DNA from: JANRKF01 sp964518725
GTDB lineage: Bacteria; Pseudomonadota; Alphaproteobacteria; Rickettsiales; SXRF01
Direction of reading: 5' to 3'
Length of the DNA: 64,000 nucleotides
NCBI GenBank assembly: GCA_964518725.1
Contig: CAZFKP010000008.1
Coordinates: 1 to 64,000 of the forward strand
Of this stretch, positions 1 to 9,708 are shown piece by piece. The notes below the pieces were generated by a model that had not been told where the DNA came from, did no database searches, and worked only from the letters and a program-made list of their open reading frames with translations. Numbering within the stretch: the stretch's first letter is position 1; each line of letters starts with the position of its first letter. A program made the position numbers and the translations under genes.

Positions 1-2170
1 CCAGCATATGGCTGGCATCGAGCGAATCACCCTTGATGCGGATACGGTAACCACCATCCATCGTGCCATACTCAAGCGACGACAGTTTTGTTTTCTGGTA
101 GTTCGCTTTGTCGAGCCGCAGCAAGGCGACGTCCTTCCCATCCGCCGTCAGCAGCGCATTCCCTGCGACCTCTATCCCATCGCCGCTCACCGAGAAATGC
201 TCGATCGAGGCCGCATCCTTGCGGGTGGAAAGCCCGGCATCGAATTGAACGTTCGGTGTACCGGAAATACTGATGGGGAGCACAACCCCAAACCGCGCCA
301 AAATCGCATCGGAAAGCGTGCCACTAGCCTTGATTACCGTGTCCACTGACTCTTCCGGAGAAAAACTATAACGCACATTGCCGGTACTGATCGCCGAACC
401 GTTTACATTTGCTGTACCGGTAAATTCGATCAATTTTTCATTGATCGCAAGGTCACCGGTTGCCTCCGCAATATCAAACCGGCCAAGAAATGCCGGCGCC
501 GAAACCTTGTCGGCCTTGCCTTGAATATCGTAGGTGAGCGGCATATCGTTGCCCTGCTCGTCCTTGGCAAAGAAATAAAAACCAAGCACCGCCTGCCCAC
601 TCACCCGCCCAGATACCTTCTTAGCATCAAGATTCAGATGCTCCGCATGCTCCAACATGGGAAGCCCGAGCAGCGTGACGATATCGGAAGCCGGCGCATT
701 TGCCTTCATCGACAGTTCAATCAACGGATTGTCAGGGTTCAGGTCGGCAATCAGCACCCTACCATCCGACAGCTTACTGTCGGAAAACGCCAGCGCATGC
801 GAAACCGCCGCGTCAAGCGCCAGACCATCCACCTTGATGAGCGCATTCACCCCACGCACTTCCGGATGATCCGACAGATAACGTATCTTCGCATCCTTCA
901 GGTCGATCGACGCATCCACAGCTTCCTTCGGCAATAGGGGAAGCGCCAGATCCCCTGCCTTGATATTAAGTTTTGCCGTCGCTTTTGTAATACCGCCGTC
1001 ACGGATGTTCGTTGTCACCCACTCGCGTGTAAGCGGCGCCAGCCCAAGCGGCCAGAAACGTCGCACCTGGTCAGCCGGCACATCGAGAATCGTCAGCTCC
1101 CCAGAAACCGCAGGCTCATTCTCCGCCCGCACGATATGCAGCGCACCGCTAAACGCACTACCCGAAAAGTCCGCCTGCGCCTTTTCAATAGTGATATCGG
1201 TCAGTTGTTTTACCGCCCGCCCGATCAGCTTGAAATGCCCGATGGCAAGCCCGCCATCCAGCCGCTCATGGACGATTTTTCCGCGCCCGCCATCCAGCAC
1301 AAAACTAAGCGCATCGAGCTTGCCGTTATCCGCAAACGCAAACCCGATCCTGCCGCTTACCGGAAACTGCATACCAAGGAGTATTGGATCATCCGTCAAT
1401 AACCGCGACAGGCTCGCCACCTGTAATTTCGCGACATCCAGCTTACCTTCAAGCCGCTTATGCTTCTTATTGTAAGCAAGGGTGCCATTCACCGGGCTTT
1501 TTTCATCACCATAATGAAAGGTAGTGTGAACCACAGCGTTGATCTGGTCGTTTGAATCCTTGCGTACAATCAACGTTGACGCCGGTGCTGTAATAATCAC
1601 CCCCGACGCCTCATTGCCGATACTGAGGTCGGCATCGATCAACTCAATGGTGCGTAATTTCCGCAAGCTGCTTTTACTGTGTGGGCTGATAAGCGATTCA
1701 ATCAGTGCCGCCAGCGTATCGCCGCTGGAATTTATCGGCTCCTTGCCGTCTGCCACCTGATCACCAAATCCAAGCGACTTATCGGCATTCTGCTTAATGC
1801 TGATAATCGGCCTTTGCACAGAAAGCGATGTCGGCAACACCTGCCCAAATGGCAGCGCCAGCACATCCAGCCCAAGGGAAATCTCCGGAAAGCTTGAAAA
1901 CACCCTGCCTTCCTTGGTCAACAGCGATACGTCCCTCAGCCGGATATCGATCGGCTGCTGCCAGCCATCCCAGATCAGCAGCGTTTCGCCAATTTTTGCC
2001 CGCACCTCACTTTCACCAGTCAGTGCTCTTTCAATGTAGGGCGTCACCTTATCGAGCGAGCGGGGACCGGTGGCGACCCAGACCAGAAGCGCGTTGAACG
2101 CAACCAGTCCCGCCAGTGCCAAACCGAGCGTGGTTCCAATCAGAAATCTTGTGATAAAACCGGCTTTCAT
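1..2170 (-). CDS. DUF3971/AsmA-like envelope protein (C-terminus beyond window)
   Basis: The minus-strand frame from the ATG at 2170 is open to the window edge, so at least 723 codons are present and the C-terminus is missing. It opens with a short basic tail (MKAGFITRF) and one hydrophobic segment at about residues 7-32. A long beta-rich region follows (for example 'RLRDVSLLTKEGRVFSSFPE', about residues 76-95), the pattern of the DUF3971/AsmA/YhdP superfamily. These are N-terminally anchored periplasmic proteins linked to envelope maintenance or lipid transport between the membranes. It lies 65 nt downstream of the last virB6 gene on the same strand and is probably co-transcribed, but that does not make it a secretion component. 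The family call rests on pattern recognition; the exact subfamily is uncertain. Confidence 0.7.
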   Translation of the reverse strand, partial: MKAGFITRFLIGTTLGLALAGLVAFNALLVWVATGPRSLDKVTPYIERALTGESEVRAKIGETLLIWDGWQQPIDIRLRDVSLLTKEGRVFSSFPEISLGLDVLALPFGQVLPTSLSVQRPIISIKQNADKSLGFGDQVADGKEPINSSGDTLAALIESLISPHSKSSLRKLRTIELIDADLSIGNEASGVIITAPASTLIVRKDSNDQINAVVHTTFHYGDEKSPVNGTLAYNKKHKRLEGKLDVAKLQVASLSRLLTDDPILLGMQFPVSGRIGFAFADNGKLDALSFVLDGGRGKIVHERLDGGLAIGHFKLIGRAVKQLTDITIEKAQADFSGSAFSGALHIVRAENEPAVSGELTILDVPADQVRRFWPLGLAPLTREWVTTNIRDGGITKATAKLNIKAGDLALPLLPKEAVDASIDLKDAKIRYLSDHPEVRGVNALIKVDGLALDAAVSHALAFSDSKLSDGRVLIADLNPDNPLIELSMKANAPASDIVTLLGLPMLEHAEHLNLDAKKVSGRVSGQAVLGFYFFAKDEQGNDMPLTYDIQGKADKVSAPAFLGRFDIAEATGDLAINEKLIEFTGTANVNGSAISTGNVRYSFSPEESVDTVIKASGTLSDAILARFGVVLPISISGTPNVQFDAGLSTRKDAASIEHFSVSGDGIEVAGNALLTADGKDVALLRLDKANYQKTKLSSLEYGTMDGGYRIRIKGDSLDASHML

Positions 2171-2235
2171 GTGGCCATAGTAGCCAATAATAATTCGGCT
2201 TTGTCGAGGTAAAAATCGCTAAGAGATATTAGACC

Positions 2236-3573
2236 CTATGGCCCGGTATTGCCACCGGGACGCGCCCCACCCGACGGCCCCGGGAAACCACCGCCACCAC
2301 CACCGGCATTTTGATTCGGCAACACCGTTGCCACGCCGCCACCGCCCGGCTGGCGACCTGCCGTGTTGGCAGATTTGAACCAATCGCCAAGGGCACCTTG
2401 CATGCTGGCAAGGTTGGTGCTGGCTGACGCAAGATCGCTTGCAATCAGGACGACGATGCCGTTAAAGCGCGAGGCAAGGTCAGCAAGCATAACAAGCACG
2501 AGAATACCGAGGATGTCGATCGGAAAAATCGGCCCGGTAGCTGTTTGCGGCCCATCGAACGACCATGCACCGCCATATGGCTCGCATGTGCCGCCATTGC
2601 ACAACGTAAAGCGCCAGTAATGCACCGAGAATGGCGAACCGCGCAGACTTTCCGACCATTCCGTCCAGCAAACCGGCGTCACGAAAATATTATCGATCGC
2701 CACGTTGACCAACACCACAAAAAACGCCAGAAACGTGAATAGCAGGATCGGCTGCAACGTCGCATTCACAATCTGGTTCAACCAGCCATCAAATAAATAG
2801 CGCGTACGCACAAACAGGATAAAGGCCAGGAAAATCGGCGCGACGCCGAATAACAGCGCCTTCAGGATCAGGGACATTAAATACACCCACGCTGCGGTCA
2901 GGATCGCTCGCACAAACGTGCCAAGCCCCAGCGCCAGCAATAGTCCGAAAATGGGGCCGTACGGCGGCGTAAAGAACATCGCCATCAGCGTCACCGCCAT
3001 TTTGGCAGACACCGCCTTGGTGAGCGCCTGATCGATAACGTAAAACGGCGGCGCATTGTTGGGTAGCGGCTGGTTGAGCACTGCCGCCGACACCTGATTG
3101 ATCCAGGCATCCGTCCCGGCATTAAAAAACCGCACCACGATGTTATTAAAGAACGACCACGCCTGCGGCGACAGCAGCAACACGATGATGCCGATCTTAA
3201 TCATGCGGATGCAGAAATCGAACAACGTGATCTGCACCATACCGAACGTGAACATGATACCATAAAACATGATGTAAAGGGTTGCCAGTGCCTGCAGCGC
3301 CTTCCTAAAGCCGCTGTCGCTGATGATCGTGCTGAACAGCGCGCTGCTGACCTGACCCAGGATATTCTGGATTTCAACGATGATGGTGGTAATCAGCCCT
3401 TGGCCGGGAGCGGGCAACGGAATTTCAAACTGCGGATCGGTGGTGCAGGTGCCGTGCGGCACCGAAGGGATCGGCCCCACTTGCGCCTGTGCCAGCTCCG
3501 GCACAAACATCAAGAGAAGGCACAGGATCGGTACGAGCCGCATAAGTAACTGGATCGGTCGCTGCATGGTCAT
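2236..3573 (-). CDS. virB6: VirB6/TrbL-family T4SS inner-membrane protein, third copy
   Basis: This is a 445-residue polytopic membrane protein. It has an N-terminal hydrophobic, signal-like segment (about residues 8-30), then a cluster of transmembrane helices from about 90 to 310, and another near 365-390. The C-terminal tail is rich in Gly and Pro (about 405-445) and is presumably disordered. The helix arrangement with the conserved stretch 'FLAFILFVRTRYLFDGWLNQ' matches VirB6/TrbL proteins, which form the inner-membrane channel of type IV secretion systems. Its ATG overlaps the stop of the preceding virB6 gene by 4 nt (ATGA), so translation is probably coupled. It is the shortest and last of three tandem virB6 genes. 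Tandem virB6 copies after virB4 are typical of the rickettsial rvh system. Confidence 0.85.
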   Translation of the reverse strand: MTMQRPIQLLMRLVPILCLLLMFVPELAQAQVGPIPSVPHGTCTTDPQFEIPLPAPGQGLITTIIVEIQNILGQVSSALFSTIISDSGFRKALQALATLYIMFYGIMFTFGMVQITLFDFCIRMIKIGIIVLLLSPQAWSFFNNIVVRFFNAGTDAWINQVSAAVLNQPLPNNAPPFYVIDQALTKAVSAKMAVTLMAMFFTPPYGPIFGLLLALGLGTFVRAILTAAWVYLMSLILKALLFGVAPIFLAFILFVRTRYLFDGWLNQIVNATLQPILLFTFLAFFVVLVNVAIDNIFVTPVCWTEWSESLRGSPFSVHYWRFTLCNGGTCEPYGGAWSFDGPQTATGPIFPIDILGILVLVMLADLASRFNGIVVLIASDLASASTNLASMQGALGDWFKSANTAGRQPGGGGVATVLPNQNAGGGGGGFPGPSGGARPGGNTGP

Positions 3574-4976
3574 TTGTCCCTCCGTCCCAACATGTTCGCC
3601 ATCTGCGACGAGAAGCTGGAAATAGTATTAAATTTCGTATCGCCGCTGGCAAGCCCGCTCTGCAGGCTGCTTTGAGTTTGGCCGATCGCCTGCTGCAGCC
3701 TGCCGACAATCGCCGAATTGCCGCCGAATGCGATGTTGCTGGAAACGCTTGCGATGCTCGACGCCACCTGCGGCAACAAATGCACCATCGATTTCATCAG
3801 CGAGGAGAACAGCCACAATGTCATAAACGCATAACTCAGTTTCTGCACGATATTGACATCGTTCGCACCAAAATTCAGTGTCGCAGTCTTAAGTGTTCCG
3901 GCATCAAAAGAATTCCTGGCCAGCGGATTGATATTTCCCTGAACCGGCGCACGCATGATACGCTGGACGCAGGGGATATCCTCGTTGCGCGGAATCCCCG
4001 TCATCAACACGTTGGCATTGGGATCCGAGGGCATCATCCATGAGAAAAGCGACGTATTCATCCGCCAGTAGGCTTTGAAATCATTGCCCCCCAGGATATC
4101 GAAAATATTTTGAATGAGGATATCGAACACACCGATGAACATCCACAAAAAGGCAAACAACAGCACAGGCGTCAGGATAGCGGATACAATAATATCAACC
4201 CATTTCCTGAAATAGCGTTCGGTATAGAAAAAGAGCCCAAGCGGAATCATGATCGGCAAGAAGATCAGCAGGAAACCGATGGTCAGGAAGGCCAGCAGGT
4301 AGGTATAGATGACCGACAGAATGAACGTAAGCAGGTTCAGGATGCCGATGATACCGAAGAAAAACATGGTAAGCCCAACATTCGAGGAGAATGCCGCCGC
4401 ACCGACCAACCCCATCACACCATTCAGCAGCAGGATGCTGGGGCCAAACCCAACCAAATTACCAAGAAAGATATCAATCCGCTGCCAAGGGGATATCCCG
4501 CCCACCACCAGCGCAAGCAGCTCCTTGAAAATGGCGAACACCCAATCCACCACCGTCGGCAGCATATTCATGAACAGCGCAACAAAGGCGAGTTTGATGG
4601 CCAGAGTAGCAGTGCGCTTGAGAAGCTCTTTTTCACCGGTCGCCGTCCGCACACCATAGAACATAACCACCAATGTCGAAAGCACCGACACGACCCAACC
4701 AAACTCCGTGGAGATCACATCCATCATCCGCAGCACCGCATCGCGGATCGTACCTTCGATGCAATCGACCAGCTTGGTGGTGAACTCCCAGTCTTCATAG
4801 TTAATCCCGGTATAGCTTGCCGCGCATGTGCCAATTTCAAAGGCTCCTGTATTACGCTGTGGGCGCTGAATATAGTTAGTCGGGCAATTACTTGCCGCTT
4901 CCACCACCGTCGGCAACAACGTGACAACACAGAAAAGAAACAACATCACATAAGAGAACAAGCGGCGCATTTCCAT
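3570..4976 (-). CDS. virB6: VirB6/TrbL-family T4SS inner-membrane protein, second copy
   Basis: This is a 468-residue polytopic membrane protein with an N-terminal signal-like helix (MRRLFSYVMLFLFCVV). A short Cys-containing exported segment follows (Cys near residues 30 and 52). Seven or so transmembrane helices occupy about residues 90-300, and a further hydrophobic stretch lies near 390. The region 'IFLPIMIPLGLFFYTERYFR' is typical of VirB6/TrbL. The start codon shares one base with the stop of the upstream virB6 gene (TAATG), and its stop overlaps the next virB6 start. The three paralogues are strongly diverged from one another, which suggests separate structural roles in the channel, as proposed for rickettsial VirB6 sets. 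A start at the second Met (MRRLF) is also possible. Confidence 0.85.
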   Translation of the reverse strand: MEMRRLFSYVMLFLFCVVTLLPTVVEAASNCPTNYIQRPQRNTGAFEIGTCAASYTGINYEDWEFTTKLVDCIEGTIRDAVLRMMDVISTEFGWVVSVLSTLVVMFYGVRTATGEKELLKRTATLAIKLAFVALFMNMLPTVVDWVFAIFKELLALVVGGISPWQRIDIFLGNLVGFGPSILLLNGVMGLVGAAAFSSNVGLTMFFFGIIGILNLLTFILSVIYTYLLAFLTIGFLLIFLPIMIPLGLFFYTERYFRKWVDIIVSAILTPVLLFAFLWMFIGVFDILIQNIFDILGGNDFKAYWRMNTSLFSWMMPSDPNANVLMTGIPRNEDIPCVQRIMRAPVQGNINPLARNSFDAGTLKTATLNFGANDVNIVQKLSYAFMTLWLFSSLMKSMVHLLPQVASSIASVSSNIAFGGNSAIVGRLQQAIGQTQSSLQSGLASGDTKFNTISSFSSQMANMLGRRDK

Positions 4977-6706
4977 TACGAACCTCCTCCGCCACCAGCA
5001 AGCCTGCCCATGCCGGATTTCATCTTATCAATGAGCTTATTGCCCGGCATCGACAGTCCATTGGCACCCAGCACCGGCATGGAATTTTTATCGCCGCCGC
5101 TGATACCCGAACCGATAAATGGCAGCAGGTCGATCATCAGATAAAAAATATACATGGTCAGCATAGCAAGCAGCAACGACAACACCAGTTGAATAAGATA
5201 ATTCAGCATGATGTTATAGAGCGCGTTATCATATGCTCTCTTTTCGTTATCATCGCAGAAGGAAACATTGGGGCCGCCACAAATATTAGTGTAGAGTTCC
5301 ATCCGCTTCGTATCAGGCGTGCAGCCAACCGTCGTGCAAAGGTGGCTGAGTGCTAAATCGACCCATCCGACGCGTTTCACCGGAATATCCACCTTGTAGA
5401 CATTGATCGGTCTAAAATTGTCGAGCACGTTAAACAGGATGCCCGCCGAATCCTTGCGGTTGAATGCCGCTTCCGGCAGCTCCTCCGCTCCCGTGCTGCC
5501 GAGGAGACCGATGTTGCGCGCCGCTACGTGCGCCTGCAGGCGCGGGTTTGTTCCCACACCCATCGACGCCGCTTCCACCTTGCGGTAAACGCCGGAATAC
5601 AGCATCCAGTACCCAATCAGGAAATCCCCGTCGGGGTTGATCGTACTGTTAATCGGATACTGTGCCAACGGGCTTGGATAGGCACCAATATAGGTTGCGC
5701 CAACCAACGCACGATAGACCGAAAACCGCCCGTCATAAATCACCGTATCATATGCCGCCAGCATCATCGCCAGGTAGGCAAACAGGAAAATCGGCTGCAG
5801 GATGAACCCTACCGTCAGCTTCAGCCATTTCTCAAAATAGCCGTAGGTGGATTTGAACAGAATCATGGTAATGAAAACCGGCGAAATGATCGCCATGAGC
5901 GCCAGCGCGACATACGCGGTGATGGTGATATAGGTGGCGCGCAGGATAGCCATAATGAGTAGAAAAATAATATAAAACCCGATCAACGCGATAAACATGC
6001 CGAACGTGCCAGACACAAATGCCGACACAAAAAATCCCATCAGCCCTGCAAGCAGGTTGTTGGCGTGGAAAATGCCGCCAAGCAACGTATTCAGCGCGCA
6101 ATCCACCCTTCCCCAGATATCATCCAGCGCAAAGTTTTGTGCACAGCGCATGGTGGTGGAGTAGCCGACATAGATTGTCACCACACTGCTAAAGTAATCC
6201 ACTACGTCAATAATGACGGGAAACAGTCCATACGGCCAGATGGTCGACTGGCCAAGAATAAAGGTGAAGAGCGAAACCGAACCAATCTTGAGCGCAACCG
6301 TAAATGCATCGCGGACGGGCGCCGAGTTCTTGCCCATCACCATCAGCACCCCCCAGAGCGCCACTGCAAGCGTACACGCCGCGGCGATCGGCCCGTAAAA
6401 ATAATCCACCGAGTTGCGGTACATGATTTTGTACGTCGCCGGAATCACCAATCCCTGCACGCAGTAAACCATGCGTTTCATGATCCCGTATTTCTCACGG
6501 TTTTGCTGGTAGGCCACAATGCTGCTGGCGTTATAATCCTCGATCGGGCAGATTTCATTATTTTGCGGGTGGATAATTACGGGATAAGGATCGTTGATTT
6601 GCACCGCCGATGCAGGAAAAGCACACAGCGACGCCGCCATGACCCATGCCATCAAGCAAAGCATCAACTGCGTAAACCGGCTATTTCTTTTCCTCTTTTG
6701 ACGCAA
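4976..6706 (-). CDS. virB6: VirB6/TrbL-family T4SS inner-membrane protein, first copy
   Basis: This is a 576-residue polytopic membrane protein with a basic start (MRQKRKRNSR) and a signal-like helix ending near 'FPASA' (about residue 34). A Cys-bearing periplasmic segment follows, then a group of transmembrane helices at about residues 105-330, a large soluble loop at about 330-500, and a final helix near 520-545. The C-terminus is Gly-rich. This matches VirB6 proteins that carry extra extracytoplasmic domains. The gene starts inside the 3' end of virB4 (26-nt overlap) and touches the next virB6 by one base, so virB4 and the three virB6 genes look like one translationally coupled unit. It is the largest of the three paralogues. 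Confidence 0.85.
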   Translation of the reverse strand: MRQKRKRNSRFTQLMLCLMAWVMAASLCAFPASAVQINDPYPVIIHPQNNEICPIEDYNASSIVAYQQNREKYGIMKRMVYCVQGLVIPATYKIMYRNSVDYFYGPIAAACTLAVALWGVLMVMGKNSAPVRDAFTVALKIGSVSLFTFILGQSTIWPYGLFPVIIDVVDYFSSVVTIYVGYSTTMRCAQNFALDDIWGRVDCALNTLLGGIFHANNLLAGLMGFFVSAFVSGTFGMFIALIGFYIIFLLIMAILRATYITITAYVALALMAIISPVFITMILFKSTYGYFEKWLKLTVGFILQPIFLFAYLAMMLAAYDTVIYDGRFSVYRALVGATYIGAYPSPLAQYPINSTINPDGDFLIGYWMLYSGVYRKVEAASMGVGTNPRLQAHVAARNIGLLGSTGAEELPEAAFNRKDSAGILFNVLDNFRPINVYKVDIPVKRVGWVDLALSHLCTTVGCTPDTKRMELYTNICGGPNVSFCDDNEKRAYDNALYNIMLNYLIQLVLSLLLAMLTMYIFYLMIDLLPFIGSGISGGDKNSMPVLGANGLSMPGNKLIDKMKSGMGRLAGGGGGS

Positions 6707-9104
6707 TTTTGTCCCTTTCCATCTTCACACGCTCCTGGAACATCGCCATCCACGCTTCCGGTGCATCGCCAACTTTTTCCCGCACTTCGTCGAGGATTGC
6801 CACAGTTTCCGCCCGCGCCGATAGCACGTTAATTACATCGTCCATGCCCGAAAGATCGATGCGCGCCACCACCACATCCTTGCCCTGCTTCACCAGGAAA
6901 TAACGGCTGCCGGGATCGGTCGTTTTCAGCAAATTAAATTCGCGGTCGGTCACCATAAAGGCCTGTTTGTAGGCTTCGGTGGCTTTCGGGTTCGGCAGGA
7001 AAATCTGCGTTGCCGTCTGTTGGATAAGCGTTTCCGAAATCGCCGACTCGGTAGCATCCTCCACCGATTGAGTCGCAAATACCACCATGCCGTTGAGCTT
7101 ACGCAGCGTCTTCAGCCAGTCACGGATGCGTGTCGCGAAAATTTTATTGTCGATCAGCGCCCATGCCTCATCAAGCACGATGATGGTCGGCGTGCCGTCA
7201 AGGGCGAGGCTGATACGGTGGAACAGGTAAAGCAGCGTCGGTGCAAGCGACGCACGCTCGCGCAGGATCTCGCCCATCTCAAAACCAAACGAATTGCCGA
7301 TGGAGAAATCAATCACGTCCGTATCATTGTCGAATAACCCCGCATAGGGGCCATCGCTGTGCCACATCTTCAGGCGCCCGGCAAGGGTTCCCGGCCCCTC
7401 GATACCAAGGAACGGCGCGATATTATGCAGAATGCGATCTTTGCGGTCGAGCTTGTAGTTACCCACCACCGCCTCGTTGATGCGCTCCATGTCGTCGGCG
7501 GTGAACGGCTCGTCATTAACCGTCACCAGCGCATGCAGCCACTCGGCGATATGGGTGCGGTTCTCCGGCGTATCCGGCAATTGCAGCGGGTTGAAATTGC
7601 ATTGCTTGCCCGGCTCGATCACGGTATATTTTCCGCCGATGGCGCGCACGAAAATTTCCGCGCCCTTATCCTTATCGAAGAAAAACACCCGGCAATTGAA
7701 CTTCTGCGCCTGCGCGCAAAGAAAGTTTAGCAGCACGGTTTTACCGGCGCCGGTCGGGCCGATGATGGTGGTGTGACCGACGTCGCGGGCATGGAAGTTG
7801 AAAAAGTACGGCGTGCCGGACGAGGTGTCGAACACTGTGACCGCATCACCCCAGTGGTTGCCGCGAATCCGCCCTGTTGGGTAGTTGTGCAGCGACGCAA
7901 ACCCGGCGAGGTTCATGGTGTTGATGTCGGCCGGGCGGGCGATATACTCAAAATTCCCCGGCAACTGCGCCCAATAGACCTGCTCCATCACGAATTTTTC
8001 GCGCACCGGGTTGATGCCCAGATTAACAAGCTCCGCCAGCGCCAGGGACAGGGTTTTTTCCAGCTCGTTCATGTCTTCGTTGAAACACATGACGCTCAAA
8101 TGGTGGGGGCCGAAGGCCACGTGGCCGGACATCGCCATGTCGAGCGCATCCGAAATCTCGGCGATCTGCGAAATCGCCGCATCCTCCGCCGCCATCATCC
8201 GCCGCTGGCGGATCTGCATGCGGTTGATGTTGACGCTGCGGTTATAAAAATTGAACGACTGCGAAATGATGAACTCGAACGGCAATTGCAAAAACCCATC
8301 GAGCAAGCCTGCGGCCGTGGCCGGTGCATATTCCTTGATGCTGACGATGCCGGCGAAGCGCGGCTTCGGCGCGCCGGAAACCTCAATCGCCCGGTCGCCG
8401 AAATAGAGCCGGTACATCGGCAGGTTCTGCGCGATGTTATTTGCCGCATAGCGAACCGGATGCGAGAATCCACAATTGACCAGCCGCGAGAGGAATTCCA
8501 TCGGCTCGGAAAATACGCCATGCTCGTTCTCGTAGGTGGAAAGCAACCGTGCGCCGTAATCGCGCAGCGTCGCCACCAGCCGATTAGTGACCTCGGTCAA
8601 CTCTTTCTGGGTATCGCGCATCGCCTGAATCTGCGCCGCTTTGTTGCTCACCTCGGAAGCCTTTTTCAGAAAATGGTGCACCTTGGCAGCGCCCTTAGTA
8701 TCGGGCTTGCGGAGGACGGTGATATACAGTTCGTTGATGAACGAATCCTTGTGGTCGTGCTTCTCCCGCCAGAGTGCATCGACATAGGCCGGAAAGCCCG
8801 GCGGCTGCTTACCGCCCGGATAGGCTGATTGCTTGCGGCGCACCGTGTGGAACCACACGGCGAACGTACCGTCCGCCAGCGATTTCATCAGCGAGTTGCG
8901 GACAAGTTTTTTCATGTCCACATCTTCGTCATCCGCTGTCTCGAACGAGAACCCTTCGAGTTTGATGATTTGCAGGAATTCTTTTTTCTTGGTGACGACG
9001 GTTTCCTTATCCCAGTGATAGTCGTAAGGGATGAAGGTGGAGGCAGACACCTCATTCTTCGAGTAAGCGGCTTTTTTGGTGTGTCTGCGTGCGAATCGTA
9101 TCAT
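6681..9104 (-). CDS. virB4: VirB4 ATPase of type IV secretion system
   Basis: This 807-residue protein has the usual VirB4/TrbE length. A Walker A motif GPTGAGKT lies at about residues 448-455 and a Walker B motif IIVLDEAWAL at about 638-647, followed by the conserved 'FATQSVEDA' region. The N-terminal half matches the CagE/TrbE/VirB family. VirB4 is the cytoplasmic ATPase that powers pilus or substrate transfer at the inner-membrane complex and interacts with VirB3 and VirB6, both encoded next to it. It begins 12 nt after the virB3 stop; an AGGA element lies upstream of the ATG. No frameshift or missing ATPase motif is seen, so the protein looks functional. In Rickettsiales a second, degenerate virB4 is often elsewhere; none is in this window. 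Confidence 0.97.
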   Translation of the reverse strand: MIRFARRHTKKAAYSKNEVSASTFIPYDYHWDKETVVTKKKEFLQIIKLEGFSFETADDEDVDMKKLVRNSLMKSLADGTFAVWFHTVRRKQSAYPGGKQPPGFPAYVDALWREKHDHKDSFINELYITVLRKPDTKGAAKVHHFLKKASEVSNKAAQIQAMRDTQKELTEVTNRLVATLRDYGARLLSTYENEHGVFSEPMEFLSRLVNCGFSHPVRYAANNIAQNLPMYRLYFGDRAIEVSGAPKPRFAGIVSIKEYAPATAAGLLDGFLQLPFEFIISQSFNFYNRSVNINRMQIRQRRMMAAEDAAISQIAEISDALDMAMSGHVAFGPHHLSVMCFNEDMNELEKTLSLALAELVNLGINPVREKFVMEQVYWAQLPGNFEYIARPADINTMNLAGFASLHNYPTGRIRGNHWGDAVTVFDTSSGTPYFFNFHARDVGHTTIIGPTGAGKTVLLNFLCAQAQKFNCRVFFFDKDKGAEIFVRAIGGKYTVIEPGKQCNFNPLQLPDTPENRTHIAEWLHALVTVNDEPFTADDMERINEAVVGNYKLDRKDRILHNIAPFLGIEGPGTLAGRLKMWHSDGPYAGLFDNDTDVIDFSIGNSFGFEMGEILRERASLAPTLLYLFHRISLALDGTPTIIVLDEAWALIDNKIFATRIRDWLKTLRKLNGMVVFATQSVEDATESAISETLIQQTATQIFLPNPKATEAYKQAFMVTDREFNLLKTTDPGSRYFLVKQGKDVVVARIDLSGMDDVINVLSARAETVAILDEVREKVGDAPEAWMAMFQERVKMERDKIASKEEKK

Positions 9105-9116
9105 GGATGGGGGTTC

Positions 9117-9413
9117 CTAAAACGGGTCATAGGAATTGGTGTAGCCGTGAAAACCACGGTTCAGGCAACGAAACCCTTTATTGATTTTGAGGATGAACAG
9201 CTCAATCGCGCGCGGCTCTTTGAGGCAGATCAGGTACCCGACAAGATGCACCGTCGGCGCCACGATCAGCAGCATTTTGAAACTCTGCAGATTGATGAAG
9301 GTGATCATGCTGATGATCGCGTTAATCACGAAATACATATAGCTCACGCCCAGAATCATCGTCGGGCGCGTAAGGCCTTGAAAGAGCGGGTCAGATTGTA
9401 AACGTCCAGCCAT
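9117..9413 (-). CDS. virB3: VirB3 T4SS inner-membrane protein
   Basis: This is a 98-residue protein with the typical VirB3 form: a short N-terminal segment with 'DPLFQGLTRP', two adjacent hydrophobic helices (about residues 20-38 and 45-62), and a C-terminal tail with 'LKEPRAIELF'. VirB3 is a small inner-membrane partner of VirB4. It is the first gene of the virB3-virB4-virB6x3 unit on the minus strand, so the operon promoter probably lies in the 295-nt gap up to the divergent gene at 9709. An AGGA element precedes the ATG. Length and order agree with the rickettsial rvhB3-B4-B6 arrangement. Confidence 0.93.
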   Translation of the reverse strand: MAGRLQSDPLFQGLTRPTMILGVSYMYFVINAIISMITFINLQSFKMLLIVAPTVHLVGYLICLKEPRAIELFILKINKGFRCLNRGFHGYTNSYDPF

Positions 9414-9708
9414 AAACGATTCCTATAACAGCTTGTTTAACAAAGGATGAAATTCGCACGCAATATAGTCTACCATGCCAATGTTGCAGTTTTGTGGCAG
9501 TCTGGAAAAACCTGCCGATAAAGAATTCACAAAAACATCATACACATAAGTTAACAATTACTGATATCATTAACCTGTTGTACTTTGTAATTAAGCTTTT
9601 GTTTTTGCTTGAATATAGAGTTATCGGTCGAAATCGGTTCGACCGTTCCTGTTAGGGTGTACCGCGTCTGGTGCACCGTTACCCTTGTTTCTCTGGAAGG
9701 AGAACACA
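9414..9708. promoter_or_regulatory. Divergent intergenic region upstream of virB3 and a small membrane gene
   Basis: This 295-nt, locally AT-rich gap separates the T4SS operon (minus) from the small gene at 9709 (plus), so it must hold promoters for both. The only clear structure is the inverted repeat at 9625-9645. Short minus-strand reading frames here have no supporting features. I could not define -35/-10 boxes with confidence. Confidence 0.5.
9625..9645. promoter_or_regulatory. Perfect 8-bp inverted repeat (CGGTCGAA-5-TTCGACCG)
   Basis: CGGTCGAA at 9625-9632 is perfectly repeated in inverted orientation at 9638-9645 with a 5-nt spacer. It lies 63 nt before the start codon of the small gene at 9709 and about 210 nt from virB3. 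It could be an operator for a dimeric regulator of either gene or a hairpin in the leader RNA. The sequence alone does not decide. Confidence 0.45.

Noticed and set aside
8..2097. Several plus-strand frames at the window start
   Set aside because: All are shadows of the uninterrupted minus-strand DUF3971-like frame from 2170.
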